13,159 nt of DNA from DASVEE01 sp036399695 (GTDB lineage: Bacteria > Acidobacteriota > Thermoanaerobaculia > Gp7-AA8): NCBI GenBank assembly GCA_036399695.1, contig DASWMP010000184.1, forward strand, positions 1-13,159, read 5' to 3'. The notes under the pieces were generated by a model. It worked only from the letters and a program-made list of their open reading frames with translations. It was not told the origin of the DNA and ran no database searches. Below are positions 1 to 6,833 of this stretch, in pieces (positions within the stretch are counted from its first letter, which is position 1; every line of letters begins with the position of its first letter). The position numbers were made by a program, and so were the translations under genes.

Positions 1-233
1 ATCGGGCACCCGCGGGCACGCTGGCATTCAATGTGGGACAGACACTCTTGTCTGTCTGCGCCCGCAGGCGCCGGTTTCTAATCAGGCCATCAGAGTGTGT
101 GCGCTCCGTTTTGAGACACCCTCCGCACGCCACCGCACTCCGAGATCGCGCTGGCGCCCTGCGTAGGAACTGCACCTCCCTCCCGCACCGTGTACACTGC
201 GCGCCCGCGGCGAAGCCGGTCGCGGTGCCAGCC
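1..233. other. Intergenic leader before the MFS gene, no gene seen
   Basis: No reading frame here has coding character. The long frame that continues upstream of the MFS start reads as arginine-rich, low-hydrophobicity sequence, unlike the membrane protein that follows. The stretch holds one REP-like palindrome (31-60), described separately. No convincing -35/-10 pair and no Shine-Dalgarno sequence precede the ATG at 234. It may contain the end of a gene that lies outside the window. Confidence 0.5.
31..60. repeat. REP-like palindrome, copy 1
   Basis: Arms GACAGACA (37-44) and TGTCTGTC (49-56) are perfect reverse complements around the 4-nt loop CTCT. A related 30-nt block lies at 7809-7838 and matches at 25 of 30 positions; all five differences are transitions. 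Copy 2 begins at the stop codon of a gene, so copy 1 may also mark the 3' end of a gene to the left of the window (inference). Length and structure suggest a dispersed intergenic palindrome of the REP type; no transposase accompanies it. Confidence 0.6.
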
Positions 234-1397
234 ATGTCCCGTCGTCTCGTCTTTCTCCTCGCCTTCGCCGGCGGCGCCACCGTCGCCAACCTCTACTACT
301 CCCAGCCGCTGCTGGCGATGATCGCCGCCGAACTGAACGTGCGATCCGCGGCCGTCTCCTTCGTCTCCACGGCCACGCAGCTCGGCTACGCCGCGGGATT
401 GCTCCTGCTCGTGCCGCTCGGCGACGTCGTCGAACGGCGGCGGCTCATCGTCACGACGACGGCCTGCATCGTCGCCGCGCTGCTCCTCGTCGCCGCCTCG
501 CAGTCGCTGCCGTGGCTCATCGTCAGCAGCATTCTCCTCGGCGCCGCGACGATCGTGCCGCAGATCATCATCCCGTTCGCCGCGCACCTGGCGCGCGATG
601 AGGAACGTGGCCGCATCATCGGCACGGTGATGAGCGGCCTGCTCATCGGCATCATCCTTTCGCGCTCGGTCAGCGGCGTCCTCGCGTCCATCGCCGGCTG
701 GCGGGCGACGTATCTTCTCGCGGCCGGGGGGATGGCGCTGCTCGCCATCGTCCTGCGGCTGGCGCTGCCGCTCGAGCCGCCCGACGTCGTGTTGCGGTAC
801 CGCGAGCTGCTGCGGTCGATGGGCGGCGTGGTGCGCAGCCAGCCGGTGCTGCGACGCCATTCGCTCATCGGCGCGTGCGGCTTCGCCGCCTTTACCATCT
901 TCTGGACCGCGCTCGCCTTTCACCTGCACGATCTCTCCCCCGCTTACGGCACCGCGACCGTCGGCGCGTTCGGCATCGTTGGTGTTGCCGGCGCGCTCAC
1001 CGCGCCGATTGCCGGACGGGTGGCCGAGCGTTTCGGCCCGCGCGTGATGAACGGCAGCGGCCTGGCGATGATCGTCCTCGCCTTCGCCGTCATGTTCCTC
1101 GGCTCGCGGTCGCTCATCGCGCTCGGCGCCGGCGTCATCCTGCTCGACGCCGGCCAGCAGGCCAGCCACATCTCCAACCAGACGCGGATCTTCGGCCTCG
1201 ACGCCTCGCTGCGCAACCGGCTGAACGCCATCTACATGGTCACGTTCTTCTGCGGCGGCGCCATCGGCTCGCTCGTCGCCGGCTACGCCTGGGAGCACGG
1301 CGGCTGGTGGGCGGTCTGCGCGAGCGGCGCGGCCTGCGCGCTCGCCGGGATGGCCGTGCTGTTCGGATATGCTCCGTCTCATGATCGAACGGAGTGA
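234..1397 (+). CDS. MFS transporter, AraJ-like efflux permease
   Basis: A 387-residue inner-membrane protein of the major facilitator superfamily, the usual length for a 12-helix MFS permease. The sequence is a chain of hydrophobic segments. The first (about residues 2-28) leads into the NLYYSQPLL motif common in COG2814/AraJ-like drug or sugar efflux permeases. A motif-A-like loop, GDVVERRR (residues 63-70), follows helix 2, and a second loop of this kind, GRVAERFGPR, occurs in the C-terminal half. Proton-coupled export of a small molecule is the family role; the substrate cannot be read. The ATG at 234 is chosen because the upstream in-frame extension is arginine-rich and not membrane-like; there is no clear Shine-Dalgarno sequence. 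The end overlaps the crotonase gene, so the two are probably co-transcribed. Confidence 0.85.
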   Translation: MSRRLVFLLAFAGGATVANLYYSQPLLAMIAAELNVRSAAVSFVSTATQLGYAAGLLLLVPLGDVVERRRLIVTTTACIVAALLLVAASQSLPWLIVSSILLGAATIVPQIIIPFAAHLARDEERGRIIGTVMSGLLIGIILSRSVSGVLASIAGWRATYLLAAGGMALLAIVLRLALPLEPPDVVLRYRELLRSMGGVVRSQPVLRRHSLIGACGFAAFTIFWTALAFHLHDLSPAYGTATVGAFGIVGVAGALTAPIAGRVAERFGPRVMNGSGLAMIVLAFAVMFLGSRSLIALGAGVILLDAGQQASHISNQTRIFGLDASLRNRLNAIYMVTFFCGGAIGSLVAGYAWEHGGWWAVCASGAACALAGMAVLFGYAPSHDRTE

Positions 1398-2133
1398 ACA
1401 AGACGGCATCCTCACCCTGAAGCTGGCGCACGGCAAAGTCAGCGCGCTTGACCTCGAGCTGCTCGAGGCCCTCAGCCGCGCGCTCATCGAGGCCGGCGAA
1501 TCGGACGCGCGCGCGGTCATCCTCACCGGCACCGGGTCCTCCTTCTCGGCCGGCGTGGACCTGTTCCGCATCGTCGACGGCGGCCCCGATTACGTCGAGC
1601 AGTTCTACCCCGCGCTGAGCCGCATGTGCGTCGACCTCTTTTCGCTCGCCAAGCCGGTCGTCGCGGCGGTGAACGGCCACGCCATCGCCGGCGGCGCCGT
1701 GATGGCCTTCGCGGCCGATTACAAGCTGATGGTGGCGGACAAGGCCCGCATCGGCGTCCCCGAGCTGCTGGCCGGCGTCCCGCTCCCCCCGTCCGTCATC
1801 GAGGTCCTCCGCTTCGCCTTACCGCCGCAGCACCTGCAGGCGATGGTCTACACCGGCCGCACAGTCACCGCCAGCGAAGCCCAGCAACAAGGCCTCATTG
1901 ACGAAGCCGTGACCGCCGAAGCGCTCCTCCCTCGCGCGCTCGAAGTGGCCACCCAGCTCGCCGCGCTGCCGCCGGAAGGCTTCCGCCTCGCCAAACGCCA
2001 GCTCCGCGACAAAGCCCTGACCTGGTCCAAACGCTACATCGGAGAATTCGACCGCGACGCCATGGCGCATTGGAAGACGCCCGAGACGCACGCGCGCATC
2101 CGGGACTACCTGGCCCGGACCGTGAGGAAGTAG
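1369..2133 (+). CDS. Enoyl-CoA hydratase/isomerase (crotonase) family protein
   Basis: A 254-residue crotonase-fold protein, or 250 residues if it starts at the ATG at 1381; neither start has a clear Shine-Dalgarno sequence. It overlaps the MFS gene by 29 or 17 nt. The oxyanion-hole segments are present: SSFSAGVDL near residues 60-70 and NGHAIAGGAVM near 101-112. The second crotonase catalytic glutamate is present in GVPELLAG (Glu132). The first, normally in GGGxE, is replaced by methionine (Met112). The usual glycine-rich PGxGGTQRL stretch is also replaced, by VPLPPSVIEVLRF. Classical hydration uses both glutamates, so an isomerase, hydrolase or other crotonase reaction on an acyl-CoA is more likely. 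Acyl-CoA binding is inferred from the family; the true substrate is unknown. Confidence 0.85.
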   Translation: MLRLMIERSEQDGILTLKLAHGKVSALDLELLEALSRALIEAGESDARAVILTGTGSSFSAGVDLFRIVDGGPDYVEQFYPALSRMCVDLFSLAKPVVAAVNGHAIAGGAVMAFAADYKLMVADKARIGVPELLAGVPLPPSVIEVLRFALPPQHLQAMVYTGRTVTASEAQQQGLIDEAVTAEALLPRALEVATQLAALPPEGFRLAKRQLRDKALTWSKRYIGEFDRDAMAHWKTPETHARIRDYLARTVRK

Positions 2134-2160
2134 GGCCCCCCGCCCGGCCGGTTGGTGGGT

Positions 2161-2216
2161 GTTGGTTGTTGGTTGTTGGTTGTTGGTTGTTGGTTGTTGG
2201 TTGTTGGTTGTTGGTG
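2161..2216. repeat. Heptamer tandem repeat (GTTGGTT), 7 perfect copies plus one variant
   Basis: Seven consecutive perfect GTTGGTT units occupy 2161-2209, followed by GTTGGTG. A run of at least four GG pairs 5 nt apart on the plus strand could in principle form a two-tier G-quadruplex. Seven-nt intergenic tandem repeats recall the STRR family of cyanobacteria in form only. Copy number is likely to vary between strains by replication slippage. Confidence 0.9.
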
Positions 2217-2254
2217 CTCCGCTCTGCGAAGAGCCTCGTGCAGCGCAGCACCAA
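2211..2254. repeat. Imperfect 44-bp inner palindrome
   Basis: TTGGTGCT (2211-2218) and AGCACCAA (2247-2254) are exact reverse complements. The stem continues inwards with CGCT (2220-2223) against AGCG (2242-2245) after one mismatch, and then with further weaker pairs. It sits inside the larger palindrome 2141-2275, directly after the heptamer array. Confidence 0.65.
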
Positions 2255-2286
2255 AAACCAACAACCGGCCGGGCGGGCGGGGCCCC

Positions 2287-2775
2287 TCACCACGCCACGC
2301 GCTCGCGTGATTGGCGCCAGCGGTAGCGGCTCGCCACGATCGTGTTGGGCTCGCGCGCTTGCTCCAGCAGGCCCAGCGCTTCGCGGAGCACGCGGGTCTG
2401 CAGCCAGCGGTTGAAGGGGTTGCCGAACGGGGCGCCGTACGGGAAACGCACCGTGAGCGCCTCGGCGAAGAGCCGCTTCTCCCTCCCCATCACATGGAGG
2501 ATGCGCTTGACCGGGTGCACCGGCGGCTCGTCGAACCGGGCGATGTTCTCTTCCGGACGCACCGTCAGCAGCAGGTGGCCGCGGGCCATGAGCCGCGGAC
2601 TGCCGTCCGGCGCCGGCACGTAATGCGTCGTCGTGTACTCCTCGGGGATCGGAAACTGCGCGTAGTTGAGGATCAGCCGCTCGAGGTAGCCGCCGGCGTC
2701 GATGCCCTTCAGCAGCCCCTGGTCCCGCAGGCCGCGCACGTAGCGGATGCGGTCGTCGATGTGGATCAGGGGCAT
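2287..2775 (-). CDS. Unrecognised protein, apparently with a disrupted 5' end
   Basis: From the ATG at 2775 this reads 162 residues beginning MPLIHIDDRIRYVRG and ending RYRWRQSRERVAW, with good third-position G/C. I do not recognise the family. It appears soluble, rich in Arg and aromatic residues, with no signal peptide or membrane segment. The ATG has no Shine-Dalgarno sequence. The codons just upstream (AIETLLTK) are also G/C-ending. After a one-base shift near 2798-2806 a further coding-looking stretch (NIDEVRGALHELGVPAA, to about 2853) continues. The real gene was therefore probably longer and carries a frameshift, or the sequence has an error there. Beyond about 2855 the opposite strand becomes an ATP-grasp fragment, so the N-terminus seems lost. 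It could be an intact small gene, but I think a remnant is likelier. Confidence 0.5.
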   Translation of the reverse strand: MPLIHIDDRIRYVRGLRDQGLLKGIDAGGYLERLILNYAQFPIPEEYTTTHYVPAPDGSPRLMARGHLLLTVRPEENIARFDEPPVHPVKRILHVMGREKRLFAEALTVRFPYGAPFGNPFNRWLQTRVLREALGLLEQAREPNTIVASRYRWRQSRERVAW

Positions 2776-2844
2776 CTTCGTCAGCAGCGTCTCGATTGCG
2801 CGGCCGGCACGCCGAGCTCGTGCAGCGCGCCGCGCACCTCGTCG

Positions 2845-3339
2845 ATGTTCCTCCACCCCGTCGAGCTGCCGGAGAGCGTCCGCAACGCCGCACGCGGGGT
2901 GATGGACACGCTTCGCCTGGTCTGCGGCTCGATGGACCTGCGTCTCACGCCCGAGGGCGAGCTCGTGTTCCTCGAAGTGAACTCCGGCGGCAGCTTTCTC
3001 GAGCTACAGAAGGCGCTGAACGTGCCCATCGCCGACATGCTGGCCGAGCTACTGGTGACGCGAGCCCGGACCGTCGAGCTGCCGGACACCCAGCCCGCCG
3101 TACTGCCGCTCGCCGCTGTCGTGGCCAACGAAGTCGAGGGGGCAGATCGGCTCTTCGACTTCGAAGCGGGCCTCGACAGCATGCGCATGGCCATGCGCAT
3201 GCTCATCCCCACCGCCAGCGCGGTCGAGATCGAGCTGGACGCCCGGCAGCAGGAAATGCTGCTGGCCAGGTCCGGCATCCGCGCCAGCCGCGCGCGGCTC
3301 GACCTGCACACCCACGTGCTCGTCCCCATCCGCGAGTGA
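2845..3339 (+). pseudogene. ATP-grasp ligase, C-terminal fragment
   Basis: About 164 residues in frame from the ATG at 2845, which is not a demonstrated start. The stretch MDLRLTPEGELVFLEVNSGG carries the Mg-ATP-binding acidic residues of ATP-grasp enzymes (Asp31, Glu44 and Asn46 from this ATG). It resembles most closely the MvdC/MvdD-type ligases that crosslink graspetide peptides, where the DLR...FLEVNPxGQ pattern is typical. The N-terminal pre-ATP-grasp and lysine-bearing ATP-binding lobes are absent: sequence to the left is a different gene on the other strand. The last 100 residues (from TRARTVELPD) form a tail I do not recognise. No precursor peptide is seen. As it stands the fragment should be inactive. 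It converges on lpd with a 33-bp gap. Confidence 0.65.
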
Positions 3340-3340
3340 G

Positions 3341-3369
3341 ACCGGCCACCGGCCACCATCACCGGCCAC
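3341..3369. repeat. Short ACCGGCC heptamer repeat in a convergent gap
   Basis: ACCGGCC occurs twice in tandem (3341-3354) and again at 3361-3367 after a 6-nt ACCATC interruption. It lies between the ATP-grasp fragment and the lpd stop codon. It is the second intergenic 7-nt repeat in this window. Too short to assign a role. Confidence 0.5.
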
Positions 3370-3372
3370 GGC

Positions 3373-4773
3373 TCACATATTGATCATGTGCCCCTCCAGC
3401 CCATGAATCGCTTCCTTGAGAGCTTCACTCAGGGTGGGATGGGCGTGGACGTTGCGGGCCATCTCGGTCGTGGTCAGCTCCCACTGCTGGGCGAGCGTCA
3501 GCTCGGGGAGGAGCTCGGTGACGTCGGGGCCGATCAGGTGGCCGCCGAGGAGCTCGCCGTACTTCGCGTCGCTGATCAGCTTCACGAAGCCGGCCGTTTC
3601 GCCGAGGCCATGCGCTTTGCCATTCGCGGTGAAGGGGAACTTCGCCACTTTGATCTCGCCGAACTGCTCGCGCGCCTGCTTCTCCGTGTAGCCGAAGCTG
3701 GCGATCTGCGGCTGGCAGTACGTCGCCCGCGGCATCATCACGTAATCCAGCTCCTTCGTCTCCACGCCGGCGATCGTCTCCGCCGCGATGATCCCCATGG
3801 CCTCGGCGACGTGCGCCAGCATCAGCTTCGCCGTCACGTCGCCGATGGCGTAGATGCCCGGCACGTTCGTGCGCATGCGGCCGTCGACGTCGATCGCGCC
3901 GCGGTCCGTCAGCTTCACGCCCGTCTGCTCCAGGCCGTAGCCTTCCACGCGCGGCTTGAAGCCGATGGCCTGCAGCACCTTGTCCGCTTCCAGCGTTTCC
4001 TGCGTCCCGTCGCGCGTGACCTTCACGCGGAGCTTCTCGCCGCTGTCGTCGATCTCGTCCACGCGCGTGGACGTCCGGATGTCGATGCCGGCGCGCTTGT
4101 AATGCTTCGTCAGCTCGGCCGAGACCTCTTCGTCCTCGTTCGGCATCAGGCGGTCGAGGAACTCGACGATCGTCACCTTCACCCCGTAGTTCGACATCAC
4201 GTACGCGAACTCGACGCCGATCGCGCCGCCGCCGGCGATGATGATGCTCTCCGGCAGCGAGTCCGTCATGATCTGCTCTTCGTACGTGACGATGCGGTCG
4301 TTGAGCTTCGTGTTCGGGATCAGCCGCGTCACCGCGCCCGCGGCGATGATGCAGTTCCTGAACGTCACCTGCTCGGTGTGACCGTCGGAGAGCGCCACCT
4401 CGAGGGCATTCGGCCCGGTGAACGTAGCCCACCCGTCGAGCTCCTCGATCTTGTTCTTCTTCATCAGAAAGTGCACGCCCTTGACGCGCCCCTCCGCCAC
4501 CTTCCGGCTGCGCCGGTGCGCTTCGCCAAAGTCGAAGCTGACCGACCCCTCGATGTTGATCCCGAACGTCTTCGCGTCGTGCTTGAGCAGGTGCACCAGC
4601 TCCGCGTTCCGCAACAGCGCCTTCGACGGAATGCACCCGACGTTGAGACAAACGCCGCCCCAGTACTGCTTCTCGATGACCGCGACGCTCATCCCGAGCT
4701 GCCGAGCCCGGATGGCCGCCACATATCCGCCAGGTCCGGCACCGAGAACGACCACATCGAACTGCTTAGCCAT
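3373..4773 (-). CDS. lpdA: Dihydrolipoyl dehydrogenase (E3)
   Basis: A 466-residue FAD-dependent disulfide oxidoreductase that re-oxidises dihydrolipoamide with NAD+ for the pyruvate, 2-oxoglutarate, branched-chain oxoacid or glycine-cleavage complexes in the cytoplasm. FAD-binding GAGPGG is at residues 11-16 and the redox pair at Cys42-Cys47 (GGVCLNVGCIPSK). The NAD-binding Rossmann motif GGGAIGVEFA lies near residue 180, a second FAD motif YAIGDV near 315, and the C-terminal catalytic pair His445/Glu450 in HPTLSE. Every key residue and the full family length are present. The ATG at 4773 is preferred over the in-frame GTG at 4785 because GGAGG sits 5 nt before it. It is divergent from the next gene, and no E1 or E2 subunit gene adjoins it, so its partner complex is unknown. 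Confidence 0.96.
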   Translation of the reverse strand: MAKQFDVVVLGAGPGGYVAAIRARQLGMSVAVIEKQYWGGVCLNVGCIPSKALLRNAELVHLLKHDAKTFGINIEGSVSFDFGEAHRRSRKVAEGRVKGVHFLMKKNKIEELDGWATFTGPNALEVALSDGHTEQVTFRNCIIAAGAVTRLIPNTKLNDRIVTYEEQIMTDSLPESIIIAGGGAIGVEFAYVMSNYGVKVTIVEFLDRLMPNEDEEVSAELTKHYKRAGIDIRTSTRVDEIDDSGEKLRVKVTRDGTQETLEADKVLQAIGFKPRVEGYGLEQTGVKLTDRGAIDVDGRMRTNVPGIYAIGDVTAKLMLAHVAEAMGIIAAETIAGVETKELDYVMMPRATYCQPQIASFGYTEKQAREQFGEIKVAKFPFTANGKAHGLGETAGFVKLISDAKYGELLGGHLIGPDVTELLPELTLAQQWELTTTEMARNVHAHPTLSEALKEAIHGLEGHMINM

Positions 4774-4778
4774 GTGAG

Positions 4779-4783
4779 CCTCC
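4779..4783 (-). promoter_or_regulatory. Ribosome binding site deciding the lpdA start
   Basis: GGAGG on the minus strand, 5 nt upstream of the ATG at 4773. The alternative GTG at 4785 overlaps this site, so it is unlikely to be the start. Confidence 0.85.
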
Positions 4784-4857
4784 ACTGAGAAAAACGGATT
4801 CTATCCCGGGCGAAATCCGCAGGCCGGTCCGTCCTTAGCTTCCGACAGGAGATCATC

Positions 4858-6795
4858 ATGCTGCTCAGTTTCATCGCTCTGCTGTACATCCTCGGCGCGC
4901 CTCCCCCGCCCCCGGCCGTGGATCCCTGCGAGGCCACAGAGATCCTTCGCACGTACCTGACACGGAAATACCCAAAGGAGGCCTTGAAGATCGTTGCCTT
5001 TGATCACAAAGAGCAAACCTGGACCGCCTGGAGGTGGGATGGCACGAGCGGAGCGCTCACGGGCCTCCAGCTCCCGGAATTCGAGCTGCCGCACACCAAC
5101 AAACCGACCCTCTACGTGCGCAAGAGCGACAACGTCGCGGTGCTAGTGCTGAATACCGACCCTCTCCTCTACAGCGGGAAACTGACGGCGTCTACCGAGG
5201 CCGCAGCGAAAGATCTGACACAGTTGCAGGAATTCGCCGCGCTTTTCGGAGGGATCGCTCAAGGCGTCGTTTCAGGTATTGATTCGCCGCGGGAGTTGGA
5301 AGCTCTCATGGGCATCGCCGCCGCCAACATTCCTGCCGCCGCTGCCGCTAACGCGCCGTTGGATACGCTGTTTGCGCTGCAGAGTGTCGAATCAGCGTAC
5401 GAACAATTGGCTCCGCCGCGCGATCCAGACAAATCGCTTCGTGAAGGAGTCTTCGAGCTCTCCGAAGCGCTCCTCCCTGAGACCACGCGGCTCAAGACGG
5501 CCCATATACGGGCAAAGAACGCGGCTACGGCACTCGGAACAACGCTCCGGCAGCTCGAAGCGCTGCACGACGGCACCGTGACCCAGTTGCAACTGATCGA
5601 GTCCGGCTCGAGCTCGGCCACTCCGGTGCAGTCGACGGCGGAACAGCTTCGTAGTGACATAGTGCGAGACTTCGGTGCCCTCGCGGTGGCGCGTCAGGAT
5701 CTCGCCCAGCTCTCACCGACGTGTGTCGAGCCTCTGTCCGCGCTGAGCCAAGCACTTACCGCCGTGCGCGACGGCAAGCCCGCCAACGTGAGCGGCCGTG
5801 AACAGCGGGTGCTCGATGAGGAGTGGGGCGAACTGATGAAGGCGCTCGCCCGCAACACGTTGCGCGATACGTGCGACGCGGCGCTCGTTAGTCCGATCGA
5901 CAAAGTGGCAATCTGGCTCCGATCGCACCGGCCCGGGGCAGTACCGGTCGCACAAGTAATCGACCTCATCGACGTCGGGCGAGAAACCGCCGACGACTAC
6001 CTGGTGCTCTCCAGTAAGCGCGGTGCCGCGCTCGAAGCTGCAGCCAAGCTCCTCGAAAAGCGCGCCGATCCCGTTCGCCATGCGACGCAACTGGTGCTGC
6101 TCGCCGAACGTCAGAGTACCGCCTTCCAGACAGGGGACCCAATCTGCTATCTCACGTCCGGTATAACGGAGATCGAGCGCGTCGAAGGGCACGACCTCCG
6201 ATTGCCTTGGTCACAGGTCAGGACCGAGGAGTTCACTGTCACGGTGATCCCGACATTCAAAGACGCGCTGGAGCGGAGACGGCCGGATGAAACGAAAGGT
6301 ACGTACAACTTCGCTCGCTTCCGCCAGTGGAAACTCGATGTGGATACGGCTTTGATCTACACGGACATCACGGACAGGGAGTTCAAGGCCGTCGAAGAGA
6401 AAACAAATGTTGATGAGGATGGAGACGGCGAGAAGGACACATTGTTCCGAGTGAAGGAGACGAAACAGGACACGCGCGCCGGGCAGTTGGCCATGATGCT
6501 CACGCTGACGCCGGCGAACGTGGCAGGCTTCGGTGCACAGATCGGCTTTGGCTTCGATACGGATGACACACCCATCTTCGCCGGGCTGAGTTGGAAGCCG
6601 TTCGACTTCATCCGCCTCAGCGCAGGACGAAGCTGGCAGAAGGTGACAAAGCTTGGCAACGACACTCCCTTGGGAGCGGCGTTGGGAAGTGCCGACGCGC
6701 TTCAGACCCGCGAGAGCTTCGATTCCGACTGGTACTACGCGATAGCCTTCACGGTCACCGACCTGCCGATCTTCAACCGGCCGGCCAAGGAGTAA
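4858..6795 (+). CDS. Unrecognised exported protein, 645 aa
   Basis: I do not recognise the family. The start is well supported: AGGAG at 4847-4851, 6 nt before the ATG. The first 14 residues (MLLSFIALLYILGA) form a hydrophobic export signal followed by five prolines; there is no lipobox cysteine. The middle (about residues 180-300) is Ala/Leu/Glu-rich and probably helical or coiled coil. Residues 519-527 (DEDGDGEKD) form an aspartate-rich calcium-loop-like motif. The last about 100 residues, with alternating aromatic and polar stretches such as FAGLSWKPFDFIRLSAGRSWQ and a final YYAIAFTV strand, look like beta strands of an outer-membrane or surface domain. G+C is visibly lower than its neighbours: 33 of 60 bases at 4981-5040 and 29 of 60 at 6361-6420, against 42 of 60 at 9301-9360. 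This hints at transfer or relaxed codon selection. Confidence 0.8.
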   Translation: MLLSFIALLYILGAPPPPPAVDPCEATEILRTYLTRKYPKEALKIVAFDHKEQTWTAWRWDGTSGALTGLQLPEFELPHTNKPTLYVRKSDNVAVLVLNTDPLLYSGKLTASTEAAAKDLTQLQEFAALFGGIAQGVVSGIDSPRELEALMGIAAANIPAAAAANAPLDTLFALQSVESAYEQLAPPRDPDKSLREGVFELSEALLPETTRLKTAHIRAKNAATALGTTLRQLEALHDGTVTQLQLIESGSSSATPVQSTAEQLRSDIVRDFGALAVARQDLAQLSPTCVEPLSALSQALTAVRDGKPANVSGREQRVLDEEWGELMKALARNTLRDTCDAALVSPIDKVAIWLRSHRPGAVPVAQVIDLIDVGRETADDYLVLSSKRGAALEAAAKLLEKRADPVRHATQLVLLAERQSTAFQTGDPICYLTSGITEIERVEGHDLRLPWSQVRTEEFTVTVIPTFKDALERRRPDETKGTYNFARFRQWKLDVDTALIYTDITDREFKAVEEKTNVDEDGDGEKDTLFRVKETKQDTRAGQLAMMLTLTPANVAGFGAQIGFGFDTDDTPIFAGLSWKPFDFIRLSAGRSWQKVTKLGNDTPLGAALGSADALQTRESFDSDWYYAIAFTVTDLPIFNRPAKE

Positions 6796-6805
6796 CCGCC
6801 GTTAG

Positions 6806-6831
6806 CCGCGGGCTGCTGATACAGTCCGCGG
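6806..6831 (+). promoter_or_regulatory. Hairpin abutting the acryloyl-CoA reductase start codon
   Basis: CCGCGGGCTG (6806-6815), loop CTGATA, and CAGTCCGCGG (6822-6831) make a 10-bp RNA stem with one G-U pair. It ends 2 nt before the ATG at 6834 and starts 10 nt after the upstream stop codon. It fills the space where a Shine-Dalgarno sequence should be and none is visible. There is no T-tract, so it is a poor intrinsic terminator. Control of initiation, a processing site or a leaderless start within the hairpin are possible (inference). Confidence 0.55.
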
Positions 6832-6833
6832 CC

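Larger units (their letters stand above)
2134..2286. repeat. Nested palindrome between convergent genes
   Basis: Outer arms CGCCCGGCCGGTTG (2141-2154) and its exact 14-nt reverse complement at 2262-2275 enclose a tandem repeat and an inner imperfect palindrome. The stem can be extended outwards by C/G runs with small bulges. It fills the whole gap between the crotonase stop at 2133 and the stop of the minus-strand gene at 2287, so it could terminate transcription from both sides, although no T-tract follows. Its regular composite structure looks more like an inserted non-autonomous repeat element than a simple terminator (inference). Confidence 0.65.

Noticed and set aside
33..233. N-terminal extension of the MFS transporter back to a GTG at 33
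   Set aside because: It is arginine-rich, overlaps the REP-like palindrome and precedes the natural first transmembrane helix.
90..1571. 493-residue frame on the minus strand opposite the MFS and crotonase genes
   Set aside because: It is antisense to two clearly recognisable proteins and is made of low-complexity Arg/Asp/Glu/Ala sequence.
1895..2893. Minus-strand frame including (PTTNNQQ)n
   Set aside because: The repeat peptide is only the heptamer DNA array translated; the flanking parts are out-of-frame shadows of the crotonase and the unknown gene.
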